Shown here: positions 45,746 through 58,181 of the stretch, piece after piece | Layout of the letters: each line of letters begins with the position of its first letter | Numbering within the stretch: position 1 is the stretch's first letter | The notes under the pieces: generated by a model | The model's input: the letters and a program-made list of their open reading frames with translations, nothing else | The model's database searches: none | What the model was told of the DNA's origin: nothing | Assembly: GCA_014155875.1 (NCBI GenBank) | Contig: JACEFZ010006269.1 | Coordinates: 62,001 to 126,000, forward strand | From: Cepaea nemoralis | Lineage: Eukaryota > Mollusca > Gastropoda > Stylommatophora > Helicidae | Direction: 5' to 3' | DNA: 64,000 nt | Made by a program: the position numbers and the translations under genes

Positions 45746-46985
45746 TTGTCGGCGATCAAGACTGTATGATCTGCATATCTAATGTTATTGATGTATCGTC
45801 CCCCAATGTTGATTCCTTCCATATCTTCTATATTTCTGAAAATATTCTCACTGTACAGGGAAAGAAGATCTGGATACATTACACATCCCTGTCTCACACC
45901 TCTTTTAATAGGCTGATATTGGCCTACATCGTTCTCAATTCTGATGGCAGCTTGTTGTTTCCAATATATGTTTTTTACAAGTCTAAGGTCTTTTCCATCA
46001 ACTTGTAGATCTTCAATCATCCTTATCATGTCGACATGTCTCACTTTATCGAAAGCCTTTGTGTAGTCAATAAAGCAAAGATATAGATCTTCTATAGAAC
46101 GTTCAATTATTGTTCTCAGTATATACACAGCATTTACTGTACCCTTGCCTTCTATAAACCCACATTGATCTTTTCTAATTTCGGGTTGTATTTCTTCCTA
46201 ACTCTTTGCATGATAATTCTCAGCAGAATCTTCGTGATGTGGCTCATTATACTAACTGCTCGATGCTGATCACACTCCAAGGCTCCTGGTTTCTTCGGGA
46301 TTGCAATAAATATAGAATTACATAATTCAGGAGGTATATCTCCAGAATCATATATTGCGTTCAGCAGTCTGGTGACTTGCTCTATCCCATATTCTTCTAA
46401 GGGATTGATTATTTCTATTTTGATGTTATCTGTACCCAGGGTCTTGCCAGTTTTCATACGGTTAAAGGCATTCTGAACTTCTATCTTCAAAATTGATGGG
46501 CCTTCATTATTATTCCGAAGATTATATTGTTCTTCTCTTTATCATCATAAAGGTCTTTCACATAATCTGACCATGCATGTAAAATCTGATCTTTTTCTAT
46601 TATGATTTTGCCATCTTTTGTTTTTAGGCAACCCGTTGATGTGTTTATTCTTTTGTTAGTGATATATTAATTCTTTTGTGCATTAATTTGGTATTCGGGG
46701 TGTTGTGTTGGTTTTCAATTTCCTTGCAATTTTCCTCAAGCCATGTTTCTTTTGCCTCTTTGCATAGCTTTCTAATTTTCCTGTGAATCTCTTCATATGT
46801 TTCATTGTTATGTTTGTTATTTCTTCTTATTTCTATGAGTTTTAAGATGTCTTCCATCATCCATTTCTTGCGTCCTATTATCTTTATTTTTGGGATGGTT
46901 GTTTCTACAGCTTAATTGACTGATTTCTTTAATATTTCCCATTGGTCACTGACGTCTTGGAATAATATTTCCATATCGGACAATG
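45746..46985 (-). mobile_element. RTE-like LINE fragment
   Basis: Reading down: a basic helical segment (IHRKIRKLCKEAKETWLEE, 46800-46740), the RT fingers (SGDIPPELCNSIFIAIPKK, 46350-46300), FIDYTKAFDKVRH (about 46070), GVRQGCVM (about 45900) and INNIRYADHTVLIA (about 45780), where the usual DD is DH. The INN-YADD layout is typical of RTE/BovB. Broken near 46500 and 46145; inactive. Confidence 0.8.
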
Positions 46986-47135
46986 CATCGAATCTGTTCT
47001 TTACCTCTACGTCGCCAATATATGTTCTTTATTATTCGCAAATCGTTGCCGTTAACGTTCAGCTGCTTTAGTAATTTCATTATTTCGCCATGCTTCACAT
47101 GGTTTTGTGTAGTTTATCAAGCATAAGTACATAAA
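46986..47135 (-). mobile_element. Second RTE-like fragment
   Basis: Encodes LINYTKPCEAWRNNEITKAA and a following LRIIKNIYWRRRG, the RT palm entry of the same family, out of order with its neighbour, so a separate copy or rearrangement. Confidence 0.6.
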
Positions 47136-47886
47136 TGTTAGACTTCTGTAGCTCTTTATATTAGTGTCCTGATAATTATATATATATATATATATTGCCA
47201 TATTGTGAGTGCAAACAAAAATGACGTCATATAGATTAGAGAGAAATCCTCGACGCCAAAATACGATATAAACTAAGGGACGCGATGGAAACAACAAAAA
47301 CGTCACAGAGCGATTAGGGCAACAACGGCAGACTTGCGGGGACATGGAACCGAGTAGGCAGTGCAAATTTTAAGAGTGAAACATTGGCGTGGCTATGGAT
47401 CAGAGTTGGCATAAAGACTAGTGGCTGGAGTTATAATAGCAGTGACGAACATGCTACAAGATATTGCCACAAAAGTAACGAACCTGCAGGCAGAGAAACT
47501 AGACAGATTGTACTTAGAGCGGCGAGACGAACACTGACTGAATGGACAGAAGGTCGTCTGCGGACGAATAGAAACCAGGTTTGTCTTCTATTCATGCATA
47601 TTCATGTGAAATGTACTTAAGCCCCGCCTGGTGTCACAGGCTCTTAAGGAATATTGAATTGTAGTGTTTAACGAAGCAACCGGTGTACGTTGGAACAAAT
47701 AAACAGCGTTATTTATTATTCAAAGCCCAGAGTCTGCTTCATCCATCATTTTCAGAGTTACGGCTCCAATTGCTCTTGGTTGTACAGTTCTTTCAGTCAG
47801 AAGGAATTAGATGCATACCGTTGGATTGTTGTAATTATTATTATTATTATTATTATTATTACGATTATCCTCAACCAGCAGTTTGG

Positions 47887-47969
<83 letters not shown>

Positions 47970-48149
47970 AGGGACTTTGTCTCTATTCAGCCTAAAGGAC
48001 ATGTGTCCCGAGTTTGCTTGCTTGGGTTGTGAAACGTCGCGGTGGTGAACCCCCACCCACTTTAACGCCAATGTGAGCGCTAACTCAATTACCTAACACA
48101 TTGGAGTTCACAAAGCTCCCTAGTTAGTAAATTTATCACATTAACAAAC
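47136..48149. other. No gene; (ATT)n and long (TA)n
   Basis: An ATT repeat at 47829-47861 and TA repeat at 47890-47967. A short TA run is at 47176-47196. Reading frames across them are artefacts. Confidence 0.7.
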
Positions 48150-48718
48150 CTTTGCTGATAGGCCTTTGTTAATATGATTAACTTTTGCTGATAGGTCGGT
48201 GTTCACGTGATCAACTTTGTCTATCAGGGCTGTGGTAATTTGATCAACTTTTGCTGACAGATCTGTGATAGCTTGATCATCTTTAGTTGACAAATGTGAA
48301 TTAATACGATCAACTAGTACCTGCTTATCTGAATACATTTCATTAACTTTTTCTGAGAGGCAAGACACTGTATTCTCTAGAGATTCCAATTTTTGAGAAT
48401 AATCATTCAGTAAACTTTTCCCCGTTTCTTCATATTGATTGAAAGTTCCGATATCCGACTTCAAACACTCTGTGTCTTTTCTGAGGTTGTTAAGCTTCAT
48501 ATTCAGTTGTTGCTCTAATTTATCTTGTTTTGCCAACACACTTTTAAGCTGGTTATAAACATCTTGATATCTTGTCTGTTGATCATATTCAAAGTTTGGA
48601 GTTTTACATATGTGGGGTTTTTTGACATCGTCAGTGTCATCTTCTTTACCCTTTGTATGTGTTGTTGCAGGGTTTATAGCGGAATCAAGTTGCGTATCTG
48701 TTTCACCTTGAATTTCAC
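48150..48718 (-). CDS. Coiled-coil exon of a host gene (exon 3)
   Basis: Acceptor TTTCTTTCTTTCACAG precedes 48718, and a donor-like AAAG|GTTTGT follows 48150; without splicing a TAA comes at 48143-48141. The 189 codons start polar and acidic, then form a long helix (QLKSVLAKQDKLEQQL, KLESLENTVSCLSEKVNEMY) ending in 11-residue repeats (TDLSAKVDQIT, NTDLSAKVNHI, NKGLSAKV), a pattern of long coiled-coil stalks. The exon begins two bases into a codon, matching the one base left by exon 2. Function unknown. It may be the stalk of a C1q/TNF-like protein. Confidence 0.6.
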
Positions 48719-49562
48719 CTGTGAAAGAAAGAAAACACCACATAGCATCATTTATGTTGACTACACAGTTTCATGGTTTGTTTTTTATTTAGCCCATTCT
48801 GAACTAACCATATTACTATGCGTTTGTTACATAATTAATTTGGCTTCAGTTTTCCTGACCCCTGTAAGCCAGATAGTTGTTATTTGTACTGAATATCCCA
48901 TATCAGGCGTTGGCACTCTTGTGACGCGTAGCACGTGAAACGATTTTCAATTTCACGCTGAATGACTTTGCAAGGATATTTGAAGGCTCGTCGAGTGACT
49001 TTGCAATATAACTTCGGCACAGCACTATAAAAAGTTGTCGACCCCTGTCGTAGATGTAACTTTAACTCTGAAAGGTTGAGAGTCCACTTTGAGCCAGTAT
49101 TACCAAACGATGGGGTAACTTCAACAGAACTTTTATTTTTCAGTTTGTCCTTGTCATATATTTTAAATACCTTCTCATTACCATTTATATTTTTATATCG
49201 TAAATATCTCTTTTAGCACATGAACATGATTAACCCTTATAATTTATCAATTAACTGAAAATCAGAAAGAAATACCCCCAACAAATCTTTATATCCATTA
49301 AGAATTAACTCATTCAGATTCTGATTATTTATATTTCACATCAGGGGCGGTGACCCTTATTTCTGCCAAGGGTAACTTATATTTTTATAATAACATCATG
49401 TATGGGTAATATAAATATCAACTGAACAATGAGTCGTGTTATATTTGTTCAAACATTTAATTAGTTGACCCATAATGTGATGAATGCAACTGCTTCTCTT
49501 TGGTGAGGCGTGTGACTGAACCATTTACAAACATGTTCAGTTTCATGTGATTACTTTACACG
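48719..49562. other. Intronic sequence; possible hAT terminus
   Basis: Between candidate exons. CTATAAAAAGTTGTCGACCCCTG at 49026-49048 resembles one hAT terminal repeat, but no partner terminus was found. Nothing else recognised. Confidence 0.4.
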
Positions 49563-49745
49563 TCCTTGAATCATTCATTAAATGCCTCAATTAATTTTGC
49601 ACATTTACCACCATATTCAAGTGTCGTGAAAGAATTTTGTCCTTCTAAAGTGGAAAATTGTATCATGTTATTCCGTTCGAGTCGGACTTTCCATAGTCTT
49701 AATTTAGCTTCAAATGATTTTACGTTGGAAGCAAGAAGCTGAGAA
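49563..49745 (-). pseudogene. hAT-type transposase fragment
   Basis: The frame holds NVKSFEAKLRLWKVRLERNN followed by MIQFSTL, the K-F-KL-LW...N...F-TL pattern found in hAT-derived proteins such as the transposase-like part of GTF2IRD2 and SCAND3. Only about 55 residues; a remnant. Confidence 0.5.
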
Positions 49746-49989
49746 GTTGGTTGGGGACCTGCAGCTTGACGTTCAGCTCTGAGAGGTACTCGAGTAATGC
49801 CCACAATTACACAGCCTCTTTCTGTCACCGAGATCCCATACAGTTTTTAAATTCATCTCAACGTATTGTTTGATTTAATCCCGGAGGTCGTAAAATCACA
49901 TGAGCATGTTCCCGCGACTTAGTCAACGCACTTCACATTGATACTTCAGCAACTCTTCTAATGAGGCAAGTCATCTCTGTTTCTTTTTG

Positions 49990-50235
49990 CAGGTCCGCAT
50001 GGCCGAATGGGTAAGAACACGTGTTTTTAAACATCCGTTGTACTGATGCCGAGGTAAGGGGTTCAACCCCTACACCGGACCGGACAGTTGAACTAATATG
50101 TTAACCTGTCGTCCTTGACTTTAGGATGTAAATTACAAGTACTTCATAAGTCGGAGTGGATTCGCCTGATGACGAGGAACACTGTTAATAAGGAAAGCTA
50201 ATCCACACGCAAAATCCAGTCCATCACTACGATAA
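49990..50235 (+). mobile_element. tRNA-headed SINE (family S1)
   Basis: Head with A box TGGCCGAATGG (about 50000-50010) and B box GGTTCAACCCC (about 50059-50069). The ends of the head pair as GGTCCG/CGGACC. The body CGTCCTTGACTTTAGGATGT then CGCCTGATGACGAGGAACAC matches 56430-56545. The arms do not fold as a functional tRNA, and the body shows it is a SINE. Confidence 0.75.
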
Positions 50236-51292
<1,057 letters not shown>

Positions 51293-51387
51293 CAGAAGAA
51301 GAAGAAGAAGAAGAAGAAGAAGAAGAAGAAGAAGAAGAAGAAGAAGCAGAAGAAGAAGAAGAAGAAGAAGAAGAAGAAGAAGAAGAA
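51293..51387. repeat. (GAA)n microsatellite
   Basis: GAA/AGA triplets with one GCA interruption. It directly precedes a SINE. Confidence 0.97.
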
Positions 51388-51388
51388 A

Positions 51389-51790
51389 CTGGCCTCCAAC
51401 CAATGTAGCCTGGGCAGCATGGTGGCTAGACATTCCCCTGTCGTTTCGGTGGTCATGGGTTCCTTCCCCAGCATTACGTGGGCTCCCAGATCGACCCATT
51501 CTAAAATGGATACCAAGAATGTCTTGGGAAGGTAAGGCGTGACACCGACCACATCACATAACGAGTGCAGATTGGTCTTTAAAACATTGGGTATAGCACT
51601 CATGCCCAAACACTTGGGGTGTGTAAAAGGGTCCTTCCTATACGTTTAAAAAAATGCAGGTCAGCCCAGTCTAAAATGAGTATCAGGAAACATAATAAGA
51701 AGTAAAGGAGGCCTTCGCGCATTGATCCCATTAACCACGGAGTGTTGATGAATCGAAACATGTGGGCTTGGAGGGAATCTGTCTAGAGGA
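51389..51790 (+). mobile_element. tRNA-headed SINE (family S3) and a second body fragment
   Basis: Head with GCATGGTGGCTAGACATTCC and GGTCATGGGTTCCTTCCCC (A- and B-box like), body GGGCTCCCAGATCGACCCAT then TCTAAAATGGATACC. A second, diverged body with GTCTAAAATGAGTATCAGGA begins near 51660. Confidence 0.6.
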
Positions 51791-52098
51791 AGCAAACCTT
51801 AGACAAAAGCGTGCCGAAGTCGGACGTGACGCACTATCCTCGAAAAAGTAATTTAGAAGGAGAAGGTAGTCGAACATGTGGAGTGGGGCCTTCAGATTTT
51901 TAAAAATCTTGTTCTGTCTACCTCACTATTAGATTATTTCATTGGTATGGACTGTTTTGTGTGGTCATTTATTGATGCCACTAAACATTATTTATTTGTA
52001 AAAGGTATTTTAAAGAACAATAATGTAAGTATACTGGTTCATTTTAAAGATATCTAAATGTTATATTTCTTTTCTTGGAATCTTCAAAAAGTACTTAC
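51791..52098. other. Intronic sequence
   Basis: AT-rich sequence directly downstream of the exon 2 donor on the minus strand. Nothing recognised. Confidence 0.4.
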
Positions 52099-52222
52099 TT
52101 TTCATTTCATCACACTTCAAACTAAGAAATGCCATAGCCTTGCTTGTAAACTGTTGAATTTCAAGAAAAGTAGAGTGATTTCTTTCTCTTCTTGTTGTCC
52201 ACTGCATTCCAGCATTTATCAC
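52099..52222 (-). CDS. Host-gene exon 2
   Basis: Acceptor CCATTTTTCAG precedes GTG at 52222 and a strong donor AAAA|GTAAGT follows 52099. The 41 codons (INAGMQWTTRRERNHSTFLE, then IQQFTSKAMAFLSLKCDEMK) run straight through in one frame. The entry phase is 0, matching exon 1, and one base is left at the end, matching exon 3. The helical, charged sequence is compatible with a coiled coil. No domain name can be given. Confidence 0.6.
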
Positions 52223-52639
52223 CTGAAAAATGGTGTATACGTAAGTTATGAACACACAAAACATCACCTTGTACATGCATGTAAAAAGGTAGGGGTGCTA
52301 CTTTAATCATGTTGCATTAAGCAAAACCACAGCACATTGTATTACTGGTGATCGTAGGAAAGGTTCCTAGTACTCTCGGAAATAGTTAGATAGTTAACAG
52401 AGAAAGACTTCGCAACTAATATCACCCGTTGGCATCGTCAATATGTTGTCTTAGTAAATGTCCGTACATAGTGCTTTATGCACATAATACAACATGAAAT
52501 CCAAGCAGGGGTGACGTGGGGAGAAACGAAACAGAGATGAAACCGAGACGTAGTAATGCAAAAGTATAACTTTAATGAAAAGATGGAAATTAACACCATT
52601 ACAAACACTAATAGAAAACTGAAGGCAGTATGAGAGAGT
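52223..52639. other. Intronic sequence
   Basis: No supported feature. Confidence 0.4.
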
Positions 52640-54010
52640 GTGAAATGTGCAAAGGTATATCACTCCTGAGCGATGCTGGGAATTTGTACGTAAAACTATT
52701 GGAACGAAAAGCTCGACACATATTTCAACAACAGTTAAGCAAAGTTCAATTTGGTTTCAGGAAAGGTAAAAGTTTCATTGAAACACTATTGACACTAAGA
52801 CAAATATGTGAAAACATCCCATCAAATACAGTGACCAACAGAATATTGTTTGTAGATCAGGAAAAAGGCTTCCGACAGAGTAGATAGAGACACATTGCGG
52901 ATCATTCTTGAAGACAATTGGATACAAGGACAATTACTAGACAACTTCACAGCCAGGTACCACTAGAGCCAAATTGCAGTAAGAACACAGAAAGGTATAT
53001 CAGCTATGTTCACAGTCAATACAGGAGTGAGACGGGGATGTGTGGTTCCCCTTCCCCTCTCCCGCTCCCATCCCTGCTATATAATATCGACATAGACATA
53101 TTATCCAAAGAAGCGCGCCTCGACAAATCAGATTCAGAACATTTCGAACTCTTTACTTCAGATGAAGCAAAACATTCATCCGCAATAAATGAGCTTTTAT
53201 TTGCAGACGATCAGTGACTGTTTTAAAACGACGAGAGAGAATTCAAAATCATGTTAATAAGATGAGTTAAACATGCAACGGATACAATATGTGTATAAAT
53301 ACAACCAAAACTAAGGTAATGCAGGTTAGAAGATCTTCTGGCCCACTGAATATACTGATAAATAGTACACCTCTGAAAAAAATTAAAGATGTCAAATTTC
53401 TTGGAAGTGTGGTCACAGAAGATGGCATATTATACAGAGAAATCGAAATCATATGTCAAAAATCAAATGCGCTTATGTATAAATTATCATCCATACTGAA
53501 ACATCCAAATATACCCGTGTCCGCAAAACGAAAGATAATAAATAGCATATTCACACCAACCCTATGCTACCAATATTAAACTTAGACATTATCTAAATCA
53601 CACTTACTAAAAATCAACACCTGTGAGATAAGATGCTTGAAGAGAGCTGCCAACATAATTTTCCGACACCAAATAAGAAATGCTGTTATCAGACAGACAG
53701 TGGAATCAACACCTTGTGCCACATTTATTGAGAGACAGAAGATCAAATCGTTCGGCCATCTCGTTAGAATCTAACACCATCAACGACCAGCACTGGACAT
53801 ACATCAAAGAAGTTCTGTTACGAGAGCACGAGAACGCCCGAGAAGAAAATGGATTGACGCCATCAAAGACATTATACAATCACACGAAATGACACTATCC
53901 AGTGTCACCCATCGGACGTTGGAAAGCCAACTATGCCTCCCCACGTGGCTTGACGACAAAAGTAGAGGTGATAATGAGGATGAAGATGATGATGACAAAC
54001 AGTAGAACAT
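52640..54010 (+). mobile_element. LINE reverse transcriptase, degraded
   Basis: RT start (KGISLLSDAGNLYVKLLE, FGFRKGKSFIETLLTLRQI, FVDQEKGF), the catalytic INELLFADDQ at about 53188-53217, thumb (VKFLGSVVTEDG, IFTPTLCYQY) and a C-terminal RRRW-type basic region near 53830. It ends in a GATGAT run at 53970-53995. Same clade as 1931-4180. Split over several frames. Confidence 0.75.
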
Positions 54011-54429
54011 AAACAAGCTCACAGTTGTGATGAAGAAAGATTGACAAGAGTAAGACTTTGATTGGTCGAAAGAATAATGATATTGACAAGGAAACACAAA
54101 GTCAACAACTGACTAGTTGGAGCTGCACGTTAGCCATAGAAGACACGTCAATACTGAATTTAAGAATCGATATAACTCCACCCGAGACATTACCACACAG
54201 GCTCTGTTACCTGCTCCAAAAGCTACCGAAGAGTTGCCAGCTGATTATTCAACTAGCAATTTGATTAAAAGTCCTTCTGGATTTTCCTATCGCCTCCGTG
54301 CTCCTCCTGAATGTTCAGAAGGCTTTGAGTACATACCAAATCCATCTACACACTCCCTTCTGAGAAAGTCTTTCCAGAAATATTGCACTCTCCACCCGAT
54401 TCCAGAGAGCCTTCCCACATCTCACTTAT
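54011..54429. other. No feature recognised
   Basis: A 108-codon frame at 54117-54443 has no known domain or splice support. Confidence 0.4.
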
Positions 54430-54630
54430 ATATAATAAATTAGCTTTCCACCCAGAGGGGCAGCAGCCGCAGCTAATCTATCAGTATGTGCATTGCCCCG
54501 CACACCCGCATGCCCAGAGCAGAAAATCCATGGTATGCTAACAATCTCCGTCCTGTAGAGCGAGGTCAATAGATGACGGTTAGAAAGTCAGGGAAGAGAG
54601 ACTTCTGGAGAGGTAGTTCATGACAGATTC
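54430..54630 (-). mobile_element. RNase H LINE fragment
   Basis: Minus-strand frame gives WIFCSGHAGVRGNAHTDRLA followed by an alanine/glycine stretch, the last RNase H helix of the LINE family at 44689-45745. Confidence 0.6.
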
Positions 54631-54639
54631 TCTAGCTAG

Positions 54640-54900
54640 AAAGCTGACAGCAACGTGAACTAGCCGAAACCAAATCAGTTTATGAGAAGAAATGGACTGG
54701 AGAACTTATTGACAACTGGCAAGATCGCGGGGAACAGACCAAGAGGAAGACCGAGAGGAAATTACCTGGATGGCTTGGCCACATGGCATGGACGAGACAG
54801 GAACACTGAGTTGATCCACGACTCTGGTGATCGAGTGAAATGGCGAGCCATGACCGCCCACGCTTTCCGGCATGGCACATGATTGATTGATTGATTTAAT
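54640..54900 (+). mobile_element. LINE 3' end with GATT tail
   Basis: Encodes MRRNGLENLLTTGKIAGNRP, RGRPRGNYLDGLATWHG and GDRVKWRAMTAHAFRHGT, then a (GATT)n tail at 54880-54896. Matches the minus-strand copy at 55060-55365. Confidence 0.7.
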
Positions 54901-55059
54901 GTAAATAGTTACATAGTGTGAATGAAGCTGTTCTAAAATGTACACACGTTTACCCCGCAATGAACAGTGGCAATTCTAGTCAAGGCTCACCTGTAAATGG
55001 TGCACAATGGAATGTTGACCGAATGGCTTCAGGCTAACAGGGGTTTAGCTTTATGGGTA

Positions 55060-55365
55060 GGAAGGGACCATCATCATCATGTGCCATGCTGATATGCGTG
55101 GGGATTCATGAATCGCTATTTCACACGATCACCAGAGTTTTGAATCAGATCCATGTTCTTGTCTCGATTACGTCACAAGCGATCCAGATATGTATCTCTC
55201 TGTCTCGTCCTTGCTCTTTTCCTATCTATCTTGCCAGTTGTCACTAAGTTTTCTAGCTTGTATTTTCTCATAACGTGCTCACACAATCTTGACTGTCTAC
55301 GTTTAAATTCTTGAATCAATTCCTTATTTATTTGTTTCTTGCAGAACTTGCTCATTGGTTTTTCT
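55060..55365 (-). mobile_element. LINE 3' end, inverted relative to its neighbour
   Basis: Encodes SRLCEHVMRKYKLENLVTTG and a DR.L...MDLIQNSGDRVK-like end, then GATGAT at 55079-55070. Together with 54640-54900 it forms an inverted pair of the same 3' end. Confidence 0.65.
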
Positions 55366-55799
55366 GTCCCTCCATGGTATTCAATGTATGTTTCTCAGAA
55401 ACCACATTTCAACTGCCATTAGAGGCTTCTCAGTAAAAGGATACACGTAGTTATATTCCCAAAGAATCTGTGGCATATCGTTGGGAGCCAATAATTGATT
55501 ACATTGAGTTTTCAAACAGAACCTGATGTTTAAACATATAACAGCCACACCAATCTGAGCATAATTTCAAATTTTAGAGGCGATTAAAAGGTCATGATCT
55601 CAAATATGCCAACACAGAATAAAACATTTCAAATGAGGCAATGAGGACATAGAAAGATTCATATGGAAAGCATAAATATATATTCTAAACAGCATCAACG
55701 TTATCAAAATATAAGAATGTGGAACATAGAGAGAGGCATGGAATTTTTAGCACCTTTTGTCCACGTAATCGAACCATTATATCATGAACAACCTGCAGC
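55366..55799. other. No clear feature; possible LINE remains
   Basis: May contain the upstream part of the LINE that is clear from 55800, but I cannot support a motif. Confidence 0.35.
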
Positions 55800-56092
55800 T
55801 GTTAGAGTAACTTGTGAGACACTAATCCAGTTCGAGTAGTATAATGTAGTAAGGCAAGGCTGCATTCCCTCCTAATATCTGTTCAACGCTTATACAAAAA
55901 ATATATATATGAATAATGTCAGAAATGATCACACAAGCGACCATTGTTAATCCAGTTATAACTGACGGAAATCCAATTCCAGGACTTAGATACGCAGATG
56001 ACACCGTCCTCCTGACAAATAGTGCCCGGGGATCAGTAGCGCTGGTTCACTTTATCAAGAGACACAATGACAATTAAAACACCATCATAGGA

Positions 56093-56545
56093 ATCAGCAT
56101 GGCCGAATGCATAAGAGCGGTGACTCTTAACATTCCAGTGTGCTGATGCCGAGGTAGCGGGTTCAGCCCCGACACTGGTCAGCTGGGCTAACATGATGAC
56201 TCTTCGTCTATACCATGGTCTGGCAAGAATGAGGCAGCGAGGAGTGACAAGGGGTTCTGGCCGACGCTCAGAGGAAAGGCGAGACTGACATATAATCAGA
56301 TTGCTACTGGTACTATTGGTGTTGGAACCCTTCGCTGGTTGCTGAGGATGGGGCCGGAGTGCTTATGGGAATGCCCCGAATACTGTGATGTCGGTTCTTA
56401 AATCAATCAGTCAATCAATCAATCTTTTCGTCTATGACTTGGGGACGTAAATTACAAGTATCTCAGAAGTTGGAGTGGGTTCTCATGATGGCGAGGGACA
56501 CTATTAATAGTGTAAGCTAACCCACACACAAAAATCAGTCCAGTG
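56093..56545 (+). mobile_element. tRNA-headed SINE (family S1), itself interrupted
   Basis: Head with ATGGCCGAATGC and GGTTCAGCCCC, tail GTAAATTACAAGTATCTCAG then CACACAAAAATCAGTCCAGT, matching 49990-50235. It is split at 56212-56426. Confidence 0.75.
56212..56426 (+). mobile_element. Short repeat with (AATC)n tail inside the SINE
   Basis: Flanked by TTCGTCTAT at 56203-56211 and 56427-56435. Its 3' end (GGAGTGCTTATGGGAATGCC, then GTCGGTTCTTAA and AATC repeats) matches the short repeat at 60110-60285 and the 3' end of the RNase H LINE at 1655-1712. Confidence 0.8.
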
Positions 56546-56799
56546 CTAATAGAAGTAGTAGCAAGGATATGGACCTCGCTTCAGTTCACAGCAGGCAAAC
56601 ACAACAATGAAAAAGTCGTTTGTGAACACACACACTTGTATACTAACAAAACTCCACGCCAAGCAAACATCACAATCAACAAGGAAGTCATGAAAATGTC
56701 GCACATTTGGAAATCTTAGCTCCTTAATAAACAACTTTGGGGACTGTTCAAAAGACATCACACTTAGATGTGCCACAGCAAGGTAGAGTTAAACAGTAT

Positions 56800-57062
56800 T
56801 AACAACCCGTATGTAGCAAAACAGCCGGTCTCTCTGACCGAGGGGTTACAACACTTTTTCCGTAATCCCGTTTATCGCGCAGAGTCTCGTAGCGGGCGAG
56901 AACTGGGAGCGGTTCGTCCCCCGCTGGTGACTTGCGGGATAACTGAGCCGGCCGCTCAGAAAGCAATGGCAAACTACTGAGCGTAATCTTGCCAAGAAAT
57001 CAACATACAACTGAAAGATGCTGATGTTGACAGCGATGTCCTGTAAAAGATATGCAAAACAT
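56800..57062 (+). mobile_element. SINE (family S2)
   Basis: Contains AATGGCAAACTACTGAGCGT and the body ending CAGCGATGTCCTGTAAAA, also seen at 1251-1350, then an ATTT-rich tail at 57060-57076. Confidence 0.65.
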
Positions 57063-57544
57063 TTATTTATTTATGTAACAAAACACCAGCAAAACAAATT
57101 AAAGTACAATTTTTGAGAGCATCATCTTTCCTGTGGCAACATATGAATTTGAGTTATACTTTAAACGCTAATATTGAACTTACATTTTACTGATAAATTC
57201 TTACAATACATTGAACCAGAAGAAGAAAAATACTGACGTTCTACAAGGTCGGGATATGGAAGATAACTGGCTGATAAAAAGCATCGTGTTTCGAGAATTG
57301 ATATACTTTAGCCAATTGTAATGCCACAGCTGGTTGGAAAAGCATTAATGATGGGCATGATGTATAGAAGAAGAGACAGAGGTCAATCAGCACGAATATG
57401 GGCTCAAGATACCTGTGCAATGAATATGCATGAAGTAAAATAACTGGCTAAAGATGAAGAATTTTATTGGTGGACTGTATAGAGAGCCACATTCTGCACA
57501 TGGCCCACCTTAGAATGGTAAAGTTTTACAACACACGATATTAC

Positions 57545-57655
57545 CTTGTCCACATACTGATCTACAGCATGGTGCAAGTGCCCCCGCTGTTGTTCCAGTA
57601 TGTCTAAATTCATAGAAATAATCTTCTGATTCATATCAGCCTTTGCTGCAGCCAT
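57545..57655 (-). CDS. Host-gene exon 1 (first exon seen)
   Basis: 37 codons read from 57655 (MAAAKADMNQKIISMNLDIL, then EQQRGHLHHAVDQYVDK), preceded by TTCTAATCCTAG and followed by the donor CAAG|GTAATA. It ends at a codon boundary, matching exon 2 at 52222. The ATG directly after the AG could be an internal methionine, so earlier exons may exist beyond. Helical, heptad-like sequence. Confidence 0.55.
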
Positions 57656-57765
57656 CTAGGATTAGAAGTCAATTATAGATACATTGTAATTGATGCAATA
57701 TAAATGAAAGCCTCCGGTAGAATACCGCTATTACTATTTTGTCTTCTTCTTCTTTCTCTTTCTCC

Positions 57766-57938
57766 TCCTCCTCCTCCTCCTCCTCCTCCTCCTCCTCCTC
57801 CTCCTCCTCCTTCTTCTTCTTCTTCTTCTTCTTCTTCTTCTTCTTCTTCTTCTTCTTCTTCTTCTTCTTCTTCTTCTTCTTCTTCTTCTTCTTCTTCTTC
57901 TTCTTCTTCTTCTTCTTCTTCTTCTTCTTCTTCTTCTT
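57766..57938. repeat. (TCC)n then (TTC)n microsatellite
   Basis: About 45 bases of CTC triplets run into about 125 bases of TTC triplets. Pyrimidine on the plus strand; long serine, phenylalanine or lysine frames are artefacts. Confidence 0.97.
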
Positions 57939-58181
57939 TCCTATCCCCTTCTCCATCTCCTCCCCCTCCATCTTCTCCTGCTTCTTGTTATTCTTCTTCG
58001 TCGTCCTTCTCTTCTTCTTCTTCTCCCCCTTCTCCGCGTATTCATTGTTCGTGTTTTTCTTGTTTTTCGTCAGGTGACTTTTCTACGGCAAACATTGGCT
58101 ATAATTTCTCTTCACTCCTCGCTGTCATCTGATGTTTTAATGAAGTTGATGTGGTTTACTTAAGTATTTGTTGCCCAATTA

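Larger units (their letters stand above)
55800..57480 (+). mobile_element. LINE split by two SINE insertions
   Basis: RT region with VRQGCI (about 55855), INPVITDGNPIPGLRYADDTVLL (about 55955-56020; catalytic box intact), then a SINE at 56093-56545. The LINE resumes with a LINNFGDCSKDITLRCATAR-like thumb (about 56720-56785), is cut again at about 56800-57062, and ends with a MYRRRDRGQSARIWAQD-like C-terminus (about 57360-57420). Same family as 4799-5621. Confidence 0.7.

Noticed and set aside
49010..49048. A complete hAT element ending at CGACCCCTG
   Set aside because: Only one terminus is recognisable and no matching opposite end or 8-bp duplication could be found.
49990..50090. A functional serine- or leucine-type tRNA gene
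   Set aside because: Promoter boxes and one paired end are present, but the T-arm spacing fails and a SINE body follows that also occurs at 56430-56545.
57669..58132. Poly-lysine, poly-serine and poly-phenylalanine frames
   Set aside because: Artefacts of the TCC/TTC microsatellite.
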